NCBI RefSeq assembly: GCF_006088715.1
Contig: NZ_CP030771.1
Coordinates: forward strand, 5,156,001 to 5,220,000
Direction of reading: 5' to 3'
DNA: 64,000 bases
From: Streptomyces sp. YIM 121038
GTDB lineage: Bacteria > Actinomycetota > Actinomycetes > Streptomycetales > Streptomycetaceae
Shown: one piece after another, positions 8,487 to 16,749 of the stretch
Position numbering within the stretch: the first letter of the stretch is position 1
Layout: each line of letters starts with the position of its first letter
Notes under the pieces: model-generated
The model's database searches: none
What the model was told of the DNA's origin: nothing
What the model saw: the letters and a program-made list of their open reading frames with translations, nothing else
Made by a program: the position numbers and the translations under genes

Positions 8487-8923
8487 TAGCAGTCGTAGTT
8501 GCGCTGGCCGCTGATCCTGCCGTCGCGGAAGTCGAGGAACGCGGCGATGTGGGCCCGCAGGACGTGGCCCGCGGGCAAGGCGCCCAGCGGGACGGCGAGT
8601 TCGCCGGTCCACTCCACCTCCAAGGCCACCTTGTCGCCGCAGGCCACCGCGTTGCGGACGTCGTACGTCTGGCGGCGCAGCGTGCCGCGTCCGGCCTCGG
8701 CCGCCTCCAGGATGCCCGGCAGATCGCGGACGACGCCCTTCGGGAAGAGCAGATTGGGCAGCTCGCGGTGGACCGCGTCCGCCGTGAAGAACGCCGCGAG
8801 CGCGTCGCCCGTGGCCCCGGCGCCCACGGCCCGGTGGTAGCGGACGGCGATGTCGGTGGGGGATTCCGCGTGCGGGTCCGGCGTCGGTGCGTTGTCGGTC
8901 TCCATGGTTCCCATGGCTTCCAT
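8471..8923 (-). CDS. NTF2/SnoaL-like protein
   Basis: About 150 residues with a nuclear-transport-factor-2-like fold pattern: DIAVRYHRAVGAGATGDALA, FFTADAVHRELPNLLFP, VALEVEWTGELAVP and HIAAFLDFRDGRISGQRNY followed by DCYEPP. Such proteins include small-molecule isomerases and binding proteins; the role here is unknown. Three in-frame ATGs (8923, 8914, 8905) sit in a CCATGG-rich stretch and none has an ideal ribosome site, so the start is uncertain by six residues. Confidence 0.82.
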   Translation of the reverse strand: MEAMGTMETDNAPTPDPHAESPTDIAVRYHRAVGAGATGDALAAFFTADAVHRELPNLLFPKGVVRDLPGILEAAEAGRGTLRRQTYDVRNAVACGDKVALEVEWTGELAVPLGALPAGHVLRAHIAAFLDFRDGRISGQRNYDCYEPPA

Positions 8924-8929
8924 GGTGCC

Positions 8930-9012
8930 GGTCGGCGTCCGGCCGCGGGGGCGAACGATTGCCGTTCGCGGTCGGCGCCCGGCCGCGGGGGCAAACCCAT
9001 TGCCGCCGTTCC
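8930..9012. repeat. Imperfect 40-bp tandem duplication in a divergent promoter
   Basis: Two copies of about 40 bp start with GGTCGGCG(T/C)CCGGCCGCGG at 8930 and 8970 and continue GGGC(G/A)AAC...TTGCCG. They fill the space between the SnoaL-like and LLM genes, so promoter elements are probably duplicated. Confidence 0.6.
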
Positions 9013-9036
9013 CGGCCCCGCGCGACCATGCCCCCC

Positions 9037-9903
9037 ATGCGCTTCTCGATCAACATTCCGAACTTCGGTGACTTCGCCGACCCGAGGGTGGTCGCGCGCG
9101 TCGCCGTCGCCGCCGAACAGGCGGGCTGGGACGGCCTGTTCGTCTGGGACCACGTCGTGCACGACAAGGCCGTGCAGGCGGGCAAGCCCTTCGGCGACCC
9201 CTGGATGCTCCTGACGGCCGCCGCGCTCGCCACCTCGCGGCTGCGGCTCGGCACCCTGGTGACGCCGGTGGCCCGCCGCCGCCCCCATCAACTGGCCCGG
9301 CAGGTGGCCACCCTGGACGCCCTGTCCGGCGGCCGGGTGATCTTCACCGCCGGGCTCGGCGGGCCCGTCGACGACGAGTACGGCAGCTTCGGCGAGCCCA
9401 CCGACCCGCGCGTCCTCGCCGAGCTCCTGGACGAGGGCCTCGACCTTCTGAGCCGGTACTGGTCCGGGCAGTCCGTCAGCCACGAGGGCCCGCACTTCCA
9501 GGTCCGTGACGTCACCCTGCTCCCCGCCACCGTGCAGCGGCCCCGGCCGCCCGTGTGGATCGGGGGGTTCTGGCCCAACCGGCCCCCGATGCGCAGGGCC
9601 GCCCGGTGGGACGGGGCCGTACCGCTCTTCCAGTCCGCTCGGCACGGGCACGTTCCGGCTGTCGCCGAGGTGCGCGAGCTTGTGGGCTACCTTCGGGATC
9701 ACCGCCCTTACGGGGGCGGGGCCTTCGATCTCGTGCTGGGCGGGGCCACGCCGTGCGAACCCGGTGCCGCGGGGGAGGTGGTCGCGCCCCTGCGGGACGC
9801 GGGGGCTACCTGGTGGGACGAGCGGCAGCTCCAGTCGGGCCCTGACCTTGACCGGCTTGCCCCGGTGCTCCGGCGCGTCGAGGCCGGGCCGCCTGCGCTT
9901 TAG
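9037..9903 (+). CDS. LLM-class flavin-dependent oxidoreductase (luciferase-like)
   Basis: About 288 residues of the bacterial-luciferase-like fold, using F420 or FMN. It starts MRFSINIPNFGDFADPRVVA, the standard first strand. GWDGLFVWDHV, RLGTLVTPVARRRPH and LDALSGGRVIFTAGLG are family hallmarks, and PPVWIGGFWPN comes later. ATG 9037 fits family length; ATG 9028 is three codons upstream. No clear ribosome site is seen, so it may be leaderless. The substrate is unknown. Confidence 0.9.
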   Translation: MRFSINIPNFGDFADPRVVARVAVAAEQAGWDGLFVWDHVVHDKAVQAGKPFGDPWMLLTAAALATSRLRLGTLVTPVARRRPHQLARQVATLDALSGGRVIFTAGLGGPVDDEYGSFGEPTDPRVLAELLDEGLDLLSRYWSGQSVSHEGPHFQVRDVTLLPATVQRPRPPVWIGGFWPNRPPMRRAARWDGAVPLFQSARHGHVPAVAEVRELVGYLRDHRPYGGGAFDLVLGGATPCEPGAAGEVVAPLRDAGATWWDERQLQSGPDLDRLAPVLRRVEAGPPAL

Positions 9904-9925
9904 GGGTTCGTCTGCGGCCGCGTGG

Positions 9926-9962
9926 GGCTGGTCGCGCAGTTCCCCGCGCCCCCTAAGGGGCG
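9926..9962. repeat. Common Streptomyces intergenic GC palindrome (half copy)
   Basis: The stretch around GGTCGCGCAGTTCCCCGCGC followed by CCCCTAAGGGGCGC matches a palindromic sequence I recognise from many Streptomyces intergenic regions. It overlaps the stop codon of the next gene at 9953. Confidence 0.5.
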
Positions 9963-10303
9963 CTCACCCAAGCCCCGGCGACCAGCAGGGCGAACGTCAT
10001 GCCCAGCAGGGCCCCCGCCAAGAGACGGCGGCGCAGGGACCGGTAGCGGGTTTCGTACTCCGTGCGGAGTTCGCGGGAGCGGTGGGCCGTGCGGCGCCAG
10101 ATGTGGCGGGTGAGGGCCAGGTGGTCCTCGGTGTACACGCGTTCCACCTCCTCGCGCTGGGCCTGGGTGAGCCAGTCGAGGCGGGCGGTGAACCGGGCGG
10201 CCGCCGCGCGGCTCTCCGTGCGGGCGGACTCCACCAGGAGGTGGCCCTCGATCTCGTGGATGAGCAGGGCCGCCTCCGCCGGGCGGTCGTCCATGGCGGT
10301 CAC
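9953..10303 (-). CDS. Small membrane protein coupled to ctaD
   Basis: 116 residues of unrecognised family. The first two thirds are charged and helical ([38 protein letters not shown]), and a single C-terminal membrane helix, [20 protein letters not shown], suggests a tail-anchored cytoplasmic domain. The GTG at 10303 overlaps the ctaD stop as GTGA, and GGAGAGGG lies just upstream inside ctaD. The arrangement suggests an accessory or assembly role for this oxidase subunit, but this is inference. Confidence 0.75.
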   Translation of the reverse strand: MTAMDDRPAEAALLIHEIEGHLLVESARTESRAAAARFTARLDWLTQAQREEVERVYTEDHLALTRHIWRRTAHRSRELRTEYETRYRSLRRRLLAGALLGMTFALLVAGAWVSAP

Positions 10304-11928
10304 AGGGCGGCCCTCTCCGCGGGCTCCGGCACGGGCGCGAGCTCCGCCGCGATCTCGGGGTGGCGCAGGTCGAACGCCGGGGACTCGGAGCGGATGCGCG
10401 GCAGGGAGTGGAAGTTGTGGCGCGGCGGCGGGCAGGTCGTCGCCCACTCCAGGGAGCGGCCGTAGCCCCAGGGGTCGTTCTCCTCGACGTACGCGCCGTA
10501 CTTCGCGGTCTTCCAGACGTTGTAGAAGAACGGCAGCAGGGACATCCCGAGCAGGAACGAGAAGATCGTGGACAGGGTGTTCAGGCCGGTGAAGCCCTCG
10601 GCGTCCAGATAGTCGGGGATGCGGCGCTGCATGCCCGCCGCGCCCAGCCAGTGCTGGACGAGGAACGTGCCGTGGAAGCCGATGAAGAGCGTCCAGAACG
10701 TGATCTTGCCGAGCCGCTCGTCGAGCATCTTGCCGGTGAACTTGGGCCACCAGAAGTGGAATCCGGAGAACATCGCGAACACGACCGTGCCGAAGATGAC
10801 GTAGTGGAAGTGCGCGACCACGAAGTACGAGTCGGTCACCGCGAAGTCCATCGGCGGGGACGCCAGGAGCACCCCGGTCAGACCGCCGAACACGAAGGTG
10901 ATGAGGAAGCCGACCGCCCACAGCATCGGGGTCTCGAAGCTCAGCGAGCCCTTCCACATGGTGCCGATCCAGTTGAAGAACTTCACGCCCGTCGGCACCG
11001 CGATGAGGAACGTCATGAAGGAGAAGAAGGGGAGCAGGACGCCGCCCGTCGCGTACATGTGGTGCGCCCACACCGTCACGGAGAGGCCCGCGATGGCGAT
11101 GGTCGCGCCGATCAGGCCCATGTAGCCGAACATCGGCTTGCGCGAGAACACCGGGATGACCTCGGAGATGATGCCGAAGAACGGCAGCGCGATGATGTAC
11201 ACCTCGGGGTGGCCGAAGAACCAGAACAGGTGCTGCCACAGCAGCGCCCCGCCGTTCGCCACGTCGAAGATGTGCGCGCCGAACTTCCGGTCCACTTCGA
11301 GGGCGAACAGCGCGGCCGCCAGGACCGGGAAGGCGAGCAGCACCAGGACGCCGGTCAGCAGCACGTTCCAGGTGAAGATCGGCATGCGGAACATCGTCAT
11401 GCCGGGCGCGCGCATGCAGACGATCGTGGTGATGAAGTTGACCGCGCCGAGGATCGTGCCGAAGCCGGAGAGGGCCAGACCCATGATCCACATGTCGGCG
11501 CCGATGTTCGTCGCGTGCGCGGCGTCCGTGATCGGCGCGTACGCGGTCCAGCCGAAGTCCGCCGCCCCTCCCGGGGTGAGGAAGCCGCCCACCGCGATCA
11601 GCGAGCCGAACAGGTACAGCCAGTAGGCGAACATGTTCAGGCGGGGGAACGCCACGTCGGGGGCGCCGATCTGGAGCGGCATCAGCCAGTTCGCGAAGCC
11701 CGCGAACAGCGGCGTCGCGAACATCAGCAGCATCAGTGTGCCGTGCATCGTGAACGCCTGGTTGAACTGCTCGTTCGACATGATCTGGAGCCCCGGGCGG
11801 GCCAGCTCGGCGCGCATGAACAGCGCCATCACACCGCCGATGCAGAAGAACGCGAACGCCGTCACCAGATACAGCGTGCCGATCGTCTTGTGGTCGGTGG
11901 TCGTCAGCCACTTCACGGTTGCCCTCAT
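10300..11928 (-). CDS. ctaD: Cytochrome c oxidase subunit I (aa3-type), stand-alone copy
   Basis: A 542-residue, 12-helix haem-copper oxidase subunit that reduces O2 and pumps protons. Visible are the haem a His in FTMHGTLML, the CuB site with the His-Tyr crosslink motif GHPEVYI, the HH pair in WAHHMYATG, and the haem ligands in [10 protein letters not shown]. Subunits II, III and the bc1 genes are not adjacent, unlike the main ctaCDFE-qcrCAB locus of Streptomyces, so this is probably a second paralogue. A small membrane protein is translationally coupled downstream. Start ATG is at 11928. Confidence 0.96.
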   Translation of the reverse strand: MRATVKWLTTTDHKTIGTLYLVTAFAFFCIGGVMALFMRAELARPGLQIMSNEQFNQAFTMHGTLMLLMFATPLFAGFANWLMPLQIGAPDVAFPRLNMFAYWLYLFGSLIAVGGFLTPGGAADFGWTAYAPITDAAHATNIGADMWIMGLALSGFGTILGAVNFITTIVCMRAPGMTMFRMPIFTWNVLLTGVLVLLAFPVLAAALFALEVDRKFGAHIFDVANGGALLWQHLFWFFGHPEVYIIALPFFGIISEVIPVFSRKPMFGYMGLIGATIAIAGLSVTVWAHHMYATGGVLLPFFSFMTFLIAVPTGVKFFNWIGTMWKGSLSFETPMLWAVGFLITFVFGGLTGVLLASPPMDFAVTDSYFVVAHFHYVIFGTVVFAMFSGFHFWWPKFTGKMLDERLGKITFWTLFIGFHGTFLVQHWLGAAGMQRRIPDYLDAEGFTGLNTLSTIFSFLLGMSLLPFFYNVWKTAKYGAYVEENDPWGYGRSLEWATTCPPPRHNFHSLPRIRSESPAFDLRHPEIAAELAPVPEPAERAAL

Positions 11929-12014
11929 GCCCCGTACGTGTCCGGGACCGGCCGGGGCGTCACGGCGAACCCCTGCCACGAACATCACAGCGCCCGGGTG
12001 TGAAGATCGGGGAC

Positions 12015-12038
12015 ATGCCGGACACCTACGGTTCATGA
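12015..12038 (+). other. Possible 7-codon leader peptide before the sigma factor
   Basis: A short frame MPDTYGS starts 20 nt upstream of the sigma-factor ATG behind GATCGGGG, and its stop overlaps that ATG as ATGA. This would permit translational coupling, but it could be chance. Confidence 0.25.
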
Positions 12039-12571
12039 GCACGGACGAAGCCTTCGCGGCCGCCTACCGCGAGCACTACTGGGCGGTGAGCCGCTTCGTG
12101 GCGCGCAGACTCGGCGCGGGCGAGACGCACGAGGTCGAGGAAGTCGTCGCGGAGGTCTTCTCCATAGCCTGGCGGCGCCGCGCCGAACTGCCCGAGAACG
12201 CGCTGCCCTGGCTGTACGGCGTCGCCCGCAACTGCCTGGCCAACACGGTGCGGGGCCTCGGCCGCTACCGCCGCCTGCTGCACCGCATCGGCCACCACGA
12301 GGCCACCCGGCACGGCCAGGTCGTCACCGGACCCGACGCCGACGCGCCCGGCGCCTGGGTGCACGAGGCCCTCGCCCGGCTCTCCCCCGCCGACCAGGAG
12401 GCGCTGCGCCTGACCACCTGGGAGGAGCTGGGCGTCGACGACCTGGCCGTCGCCCTCGGCTGTGGCCGGAGCGCCGCCGCGATGCGGCTGCACCGGGCCC
12501 GGCGGCGGCTGCGCGCGGAGATCGACCGGATGCGGATGAACGTAACGGCAGGAGACGGCACCCATGACTGA
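12035..12571 (+). CDS. ECF-subfamily RNA polymerase sigma factor
   Basis: 178 residues. Region 2 is seen in [38 protein letters not shown] and [15 protein letters not shown]. Region 4 is [20 protein letters not shown] through [20 protein letters not shown]. It has no long C-terminal extension. Its end overlaps by 8 nt a gene for a one-helix membrane protein, the usual place for an anti-sigma factor. It diverges from ctaD, whose start is about 100 bp away, but no shared promoter could be recognised. Confidence 0.93.
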   Translation: MSTDEAFAAAYREHYWAVSRFVARRLGAGETHEVEEVVAEVFSIAWRRRAELPENALPWLYGVARNCLANTVRGLGRYRRLLHRIGHHEATRHGQVVTGPDADAPGAWVHEALARLSPADQEALRLTTWEELGVDDLAVALGCGRSAAAMRLHRARRRLRAEIDRMRMNVTAGDGTHD

Positions 12572-13400
12572 CGAACTGGACCTGCTGCGCGCGGCCGACC
12601 CCGTGTCCGCCACCGAGGGCCCCTGGCGCGACCGGCCGCTCGACGCCCGCGCGGAACGCGGCCTCAACCAGCTCCTGCACACGAGCCGGCGCCGGGCCCG
12701 CCGCCGCGTCGTGCTGTGGGCGGAGGCCGCCGCCGTCGCGCTCGCCGCGGTGCTCGTGCTCACCCTGCCCGACCTCGCGGCCACGTCCGCCACGGCCGCG
12801 CCCCGCGCCCTGCACCCGCGCGCGGGCTCCGCCGCCGTGCCGCTCGCCGAGGTCGCCGAGCGGGCGCGGGCCGCCGCGCGCGACGGCGAGCCGGGCCTGC
12901 GCCGGGGCAGCCACGTCCGGACGTGGAGCCTGCCCGCGGAGTCCGGGCCGCGCGCCGAGCCGCCCGCGCGGCCGCCCGGGGCGCGGGCCAGGCCGCCGCA
13001 CACCCCCGCCGGGCTGCGCGCCTATCTGACGGACGCCTACGACCGGGGCGCGCACCGCCGCTCGGGCCCGCTCACCACGGACCAGCTCCTCGACGCGCTG
13101 CCGCGGCTCCTGGACACCTGGACGCTCGGTGCCCGCGAGAGCGCCGCGCTCGCCCGCGTCCTCGCCGACACCGAGGGCCTGCGTCCCGCGGGGGCGATCA
13201 CCGACCGGCTGGGCCGCTCCGGGCAGGCGTACGTGCACCGGTCCCGGGGCGCGGGCGACGACGAGCTGCGCCGGATGCTGATCCTCGACCCGGGGACCGG
13301 GACCGTGCTCGGCCTGGAGGTGATGTTCACCAAGGCCGAGCCGCGGTTCGAGGTGCGGGCGGGCGACGTGCGGTCGTACAGCGCGTGGCGCCGGGACTGA
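12564..13400 (+). CDS. One-helix membrane protein, candidate anti-sigma partner
   Basis: 278 residues. A cytoplasmic N-terminus of about 50 residues ([28 protein letters not shown]) is followed by the helix VVLWAEAAAVALAAVLVLTL and a large Ala/Arg-rich outer domain. This resembles the CU044_5270 family often encoded after ECF sigma genes. No HxxxCxxC zinc anti-sigma motif is present. The start overlaps the sigma-factor gene, giving coupled expression. The anti-sigma role is inferred from context. Confidence 0.7.
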   Translation: MTDELDLLRAADPVSATEGPWRDRPLDARAERGLNQLLHTSRRRARRRVVLWAEAAAVALAAVLVLTLPDLAATSATAAPRALHPRAGSAAVPLAEVAERARAAARDGEPGLRRGSHVRTWSLPAESGPRAEPPARPPGARARPPHTPAGLRAYLTDAYDRGAHRRSGPLTTDQLLDALPRLLDTWTLGARESAALARVLADTEGLRPAGAITDRLGRSGQAYVHRSRGAGDDELRRMLILDPGTGTVLGLEVMFTKAEPRFEVRAGDVRSYSAWRRD

Positions 13401-13419
13401 CGGCCTCCGGGCGGCCCCG

Positions 13420-14442
13420 TCAGCGCTTCGCGGCGCGGGCCACCGTGTCCGTGACCGCCTGCCCGATCCGGCGGATGCCCGGCGAACGCACCGGACAGGG
13501 CCGGGACTTCGGGGTCGTCGGAGCCAGACAGAAGTGCAGGTAGTCGTCGCCCCGGTGCAGCGCGGTACGGCCGCCGGGCTCCGTGCAGTACACCGGGTGC
13601 GCGCGCTCGTCCGCCGTGCAGGGCAGCTCCCGCACCCACCGGTAGCGGGCCGACGCCGGGCTGACCGCCCGGCCCGCGTCCGACACCAGGTCGCCGGACG
13701 CGGCGGCCTGCCGCCGGTACAGCTCGTTCACGCGGCGCACGCGGTCGGGCGTCATGACGTCCGGGCCCTGCGACACCCACACCACCTTCGGCCGCGCCGC
13801 GCCCACGTCCCGGGCGGCCTCCTCGATCTGCCCGGTCAGGCGCCGCGCGTCGGCCGCGTACCGCGTGAAGTACGTGTCCCGCTGCTTGTCGTACGTGACG
13901 CCGCCCATGCACGGCGTGTAGCCCCAGGAGTTGCCCCAGAACTGGAGCACCACGAAGTCGGGCCGCAGCTCGCGCACGAGCGTGGCCGCCTTGTCCTCGT
14001 CCGGTACGAGGGAGTCCTCGCCGGTGTCCTCCAGGTAGTCGCAGAGGGTGGTGCCGGAGTAGGGGGCGCTGGTGTAGCGGGCGGCGAGCCGGTCGCGCAG
14101 GAGGGAGCCGAGGACGTCCTGGTTCTCCATGGCGAGGGAGTCGCCGAGGTAGAGGACGCGGGGCGCGGGCTTGGGCCCGGAGGCCCGACCGCCGGACGTA
14201 CCGGGCGACTTGGGGCCCGCACGGGAGGCGCCCCCCTCCTTGCCCCGCTCCTCGTCCCCCTCTTCGTCCCGCTCCGCCTGCTGCCGGTTCGTCTGCGACG
14301 GCGGGCCCGATCCGTCCGTGCGCGAGGCCGCGGGCGGATCCGGCGCGGGCGCCCCGCCCGAGCCGTCCTCCGCGCCCGGGTCCCCGCAGGCCCCGAGCAG
14401 CAGCATCCCCGCGACGACACCACCGACCAACTGCTTCCGCAT
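13420..14442 (-). CDS. SGNH/GDSL-family hydrolase lipoprotein
   Basis: 340 residues. A lipoprotein signal MRKQLVGGVVAGMLLLGACG (lipobox LGAC, Cys19) is followed by about 75 disordered, charged residues. The SGNH hydrolase core then begins VLYLGDSLAMENQ (catalytic Ser in GDSL). FVVLQFWGNSWGY gives the block with Asn, and DDYLHFCL near the end gives the likely Asp-x-x-His. It is probably anchored to the outer face of the membrane, acting on an ester or acyl group of unknown identity. Confidence 0.86.
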   Translation of the reverse strand: MRKQLVGGVVAGMLLLGACGDPGAEDGSGGAPAPDPPAASRTDGSGPPSQTNRQQAERDEEGDEERGKEGGASRAGPKSPGTSGGRASGPKPAPRVLYLGDSLAMENQDVLGSLLRDRLAARYTSAPYSGTTLCDYLEDTGEDSLVPDEDKAATLVRELRPDFVVLQFWGNSWGYTPCMGGVTYDKQRDTYFTRYAADARRLTGQIEEAARDVGAARPKVVWVSQGPDVMTPDRVRRVNELYRRQAAASGDLVSDAGRAVSPASARYRWVRELPCTADERAHPVYCTEPGGRTALHRGDDYLHFCLAPTTPKSRPCPVRSPGIRRIGQAVTDTVARAAKR

Positions 14443-14656
14443 CCGGCAACTCCCGGCTCGGCGAACGAAATCGGCCCACTAGGACAACACACGCGCGCGC
14501 CCTGCGGAAGCCACTCACGAGACTGCTTTACCTGGGGCGTAATCGCGCCGGGCGGCCCCCGCACGGCACTCTGAGGTCACCGAGGCCCGGGCGGCGCACT
14601 CCGGCCGGGCCCCGGGAACGACGTACGGAGACCGACACTCACCGGAGGCGAAGACC

Positions 14657-15034
14657 ATGCCCGCACAGGACGTTCACGAGACCGCTGTCGCCCGGTACTT
14701 CGAGGCCTGGAACGCCACGGGGACCGAGGACATCCGCAAGGCCGTGGAGGCGGCCTGGACGCAGGACGGCACGTACACCGACCCGCTGGCCGACGCGGCC
14801 GGGACGGAGGCGCTCGTCGCGGTGATAGCCGCCGTGCAGAAGCAGTTCCCGGGGTTCGAGTTCCGGCGGACGGGCGAGCTCGACGGGCACCACGGCCTCG
14901 TCCGGTTCACCTGGGAGCTGGTGTCGGGGGCGGACGGCTCCGCCCCGGTGGCCGGTTCGGACGTGGCGGTGCTCGCGGAGGACGGCCGCGTCCGCACGGT
15001 GTACGGCTTCCTGGACCGGCTGCCGCAGGCGTGA
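14657..15034 (+). CDS. SnoaL-like (NTF2-fold) protein
   Basis: 125 residues with a good GGAGGCGAAG ribosome site before ATG 14657. The pattern AVARYFEAWNATG...AAWTQDGTYTDPLADAAG followed by VQKQFPGFEFRRTGELDGHH and VAVLAEDGRVRTVYGFLDRL is typical of SnoaL-like polyketide-cyclase-fold proteins, many of uncharacterised function. A strong terminator follows 10 nt after its stop. Confidence 0.87.
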   Translation: MPAQDVHETAVARYFEAWNATGTEDIRKAVEAAWTQDGTYTDPLADAAGTEALVAVIAAVQKQFPGFEFRRTGELDGHHGLVRFTWELVSGADGSAPVAGSDVAVLAEDGRVRTVYGFLDRLPQA

Positions 15035-15044
15035 CGTGAGGAGA

Positions 15045-15087
15045 GCGAGAGGGGCCCGGACCGCTGGACGGTCCGGGCCCCTCTCGC
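15045..15087. terminator. Perfect 19-bp bidirectional terminator
   Basis: GCGAGAGGGGCCCGGACCG (15045-15063) and its exact complement (15069-15087) form a stem with a 5-nt loop CTGGA, between two convergent genes. No T tract follows, as is usual in Streptomyces. Confidence 0.85.
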
Positions 15088-15105
15088 GCGTGTGCGCCGC
15101 CGTGC

Positions 15106-15438
15106 TCAGGCCTCGCGCGGCGAGACCTCGCCCATCGCGCCCCAGCCGTCCATGCCGGGGATCTCCGTGCTGACGATCTGGGGGGTGCTGGCGATGGCGT
15201 ACGACATGGTCTCCATCGCGGCGGCGAAGTGCGCGGACTCCACGTGCTCGCGGCCCGCCTCGCCGTCGCGGAAGGCCTCCACCAGGACGAACTGGTGGGG
15301 GTCGTCGACGCTGCGGGACCACTCGAAGAAGATGTTGCCGGGTTCGGCACGGGTGGCACGCGTGAAGTCGTCGACGAGGTCGAGCCAGTCCTCGCTGCGC
15401 TCGGGGCGGACGGTGAATTTCACGGTGATGAAGATCAT
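15106..15438 (-). CDS. Antibiotic-biosynthesis-monooxygenase (ABM) domain protein
   Basis: 110 residues, ferredoxin-like ABM/YgiN fold: MIFITVKFTVRPERSEDWL, EPGNIFFEWSRSVDDPHQFV, LVEAFRDGEAGREHVES and HFAAAME. Such proteins are cofactor-free monooxygenases or haem- and quinol-related enzymes. ATG 15438 has AGAGGGA 8 nt upstream. A longer in-frame extension to 15540 has no ribosome site. Confidence 0.88.
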   Translation of the reverse strand: MIFITVKFTVRPERSEDWLDLVDDFTRATRAEPGNIFFEWSRSVDDPHQFVLVEAFRDGEAGREHVESAHFAAAMETMSYAIASTPQIVSTEIPGMDGWGAMGEVSPREA

Positions 15439-15602
15439 GGGGCGTTCCCTCTTAGCCTTTAGGTGCCCTACGAACGTACCCCGACCCGCCCGCCCGGCGC
15501 CCGTCCGGGGCGCCCGCGCGGCGGACGGCGTCCGTCCCACGGGTCGGCCCTGGCGTGCGGGTCGGCCCGGGGCGCCGGTCGGCCCTGGCGCACGGGTCGG
15601 CC

Positions 15603-15968
15603 CTAGCGCGCGACGAACTGCGTCAGGATCGCCTGCACCTCGTAGATGTCGACGCCCTTGGTGAAGGTCTTCTCGATCGGCACCGGGTTGCTGGATATCC
15701 AGATCTTGAGCTCGGCGTCCAGGTCGAAGTGGCCCGCGGTCTCCACCGCGAAGTGCGTGATGCTCCGGTACGGCACGGAGTGGTACTCGACCTTCTTGCC
15801 GGTCATCCCCTGCTTGTCGACGAAGATCATGCGCCGGTCGGTGAGCAGGATCGTGTCGCGTATCAGCCGGTACGCGGCGTACACCTGCTCGCCGTGGCCC
15901 ATGAGCCGCGCGTACTCCTGCTGTGCCGACGCCGGGTCGACGGTGTGCGCGTTTCCGAACAGCGCCAT
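15603..15968 (-). CDS. Bacterial PH-domain protein (bPH_1 type)
   Basis: 121 residues starting MALFGNAHTVDPASAQQEYA. The middle, YRLIRDTILLTDRRMIFVDK and HSVPYRSITHFAVETAGHFD, and the end, LKIWISSNPVPIEKTF, match the bacterial pleckstrin-homology (PF08000) pattern. It is a small soluble protein of unknown role. The ribosome site GAGGGTGGGG precedes the ATG at 15968. Confidence 0.85.
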   Translation of the reverse strand: MALFGNAHTVDPASAQQEYARLMGHGEQVYAAYRLIRDTILLTDRRMIFVDKQGMTGKKVEYHSVPYRSITHFAVETAGHFDLDAELKIWISSNPVPIEKTFTKGVDIYEVQAILTQFVAR

Positions 15969-16075
15969 GGTGGCCCCACCCTCGTTCGTTCCTCTGCGGT
16001 CGCCCGTACGCGCCGACGGCGCACCGGGACCTCTCACCGTACGGGACCGCGCGGACGGACCGCGAAGGGTGGCCG

Positions 16076-16561
16076 TCAGGCCCGCTGACGCGCCCTGCGG
16101 GCGGGGCGCGGGCTCTCGGCCGGGGTCGCCAAGTGCCCCTCGACCAGGCGGTTCAGGGCGCGGAGCAGGGCCGTGCGGTCGGTCTTGGACAGCGCGCCGA
16201 GCGCCCGCTCGTGCACCCCGTCGACGATCTCCTGGCTGCGGGCCGCGACCTCGGCGCCCTTCTCCGTGACGGCGATGACGCGGGCCCTGCGGTCCTCGCG
16301 CGCCGGGCGCCGCTCGGCGAGGCCGGCCTTCTCCAGGGCGTCCACGGTGACGACCATCGTCGTCTTGTCCATGTCCCCGATCTCGGCCAGCTGCGCCTGG
16401 GTGCGCTCCTCCTGGAGCGCGTGCACGAGGACGCAGTGCATCCGCGCCGTGAGCCCGATCTCGCCGAGCGCCGCCGCCATCTGCGTGCGCAGGACGTGGC
16501 TGGTGTGGTCGAGGAGGAAGGAGAGGTCCGGTTCGGTGCGGGTGGGTGCCATGGCGGTCAT
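16076..16561 (-). CDS. MarR-family regulator
   Basis: 161 residues. Winged helix: LTARMHCVLVHALQEERTQA, AEIGDMDKTTMVVTVDALEK and the wing AGLAERRPAREDRRARVIAVT. It is divergent from a 14-helix MFS exporter with a 7-bp inverted repeat between the genes, the standard layout for a drug-responsive repressor. ATG 16561 or ATG 16552. Confidence 0.92.
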   Translation of the reverse strand: MTAMAPTRTEPDLSFLLDHTSHVLRTQMAAALGEIGLTARMHCVLVHALQEERTQAQLAEIGDMDKTTMVVTVDALEKAGLAERRPAREDRRARVIAVTEKGAEVAARSQEIVDGVHERALGALSKTDRTALLRALNRLVEGHLATPAESPRPARRARQRA

Positions 16562-16601
16562 ACGGCCAGGGTAGCCGAGCGGTGGGGTGTGCGACCGAGA
16601 T

Positions 16602-16625
16602 AGATAGTCTGCAACGAAACTATCT
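16602..16625. promoter_or_regulatory. Inverted repeat, probable MarR operator
   Basis: AGATAGT (16602-16608) and ACTATCT (16619-16625) are exact complements with a 10-bp spacer, in the MarR/MFS divergent region. Confidence 0.65.
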
Positions 16626-16749
16626 GCTACGGTCCAGAGTGTTGATCGGGTCGGGCCCGCGCCGCGGAACGCCGTGGGCGGCCCGCGCTTCCCGCCCCCT
16701 TCTCGCGCGCCTGGCTCCGTCGCCCGGCCGTATCGGACAGGAGAGACAC

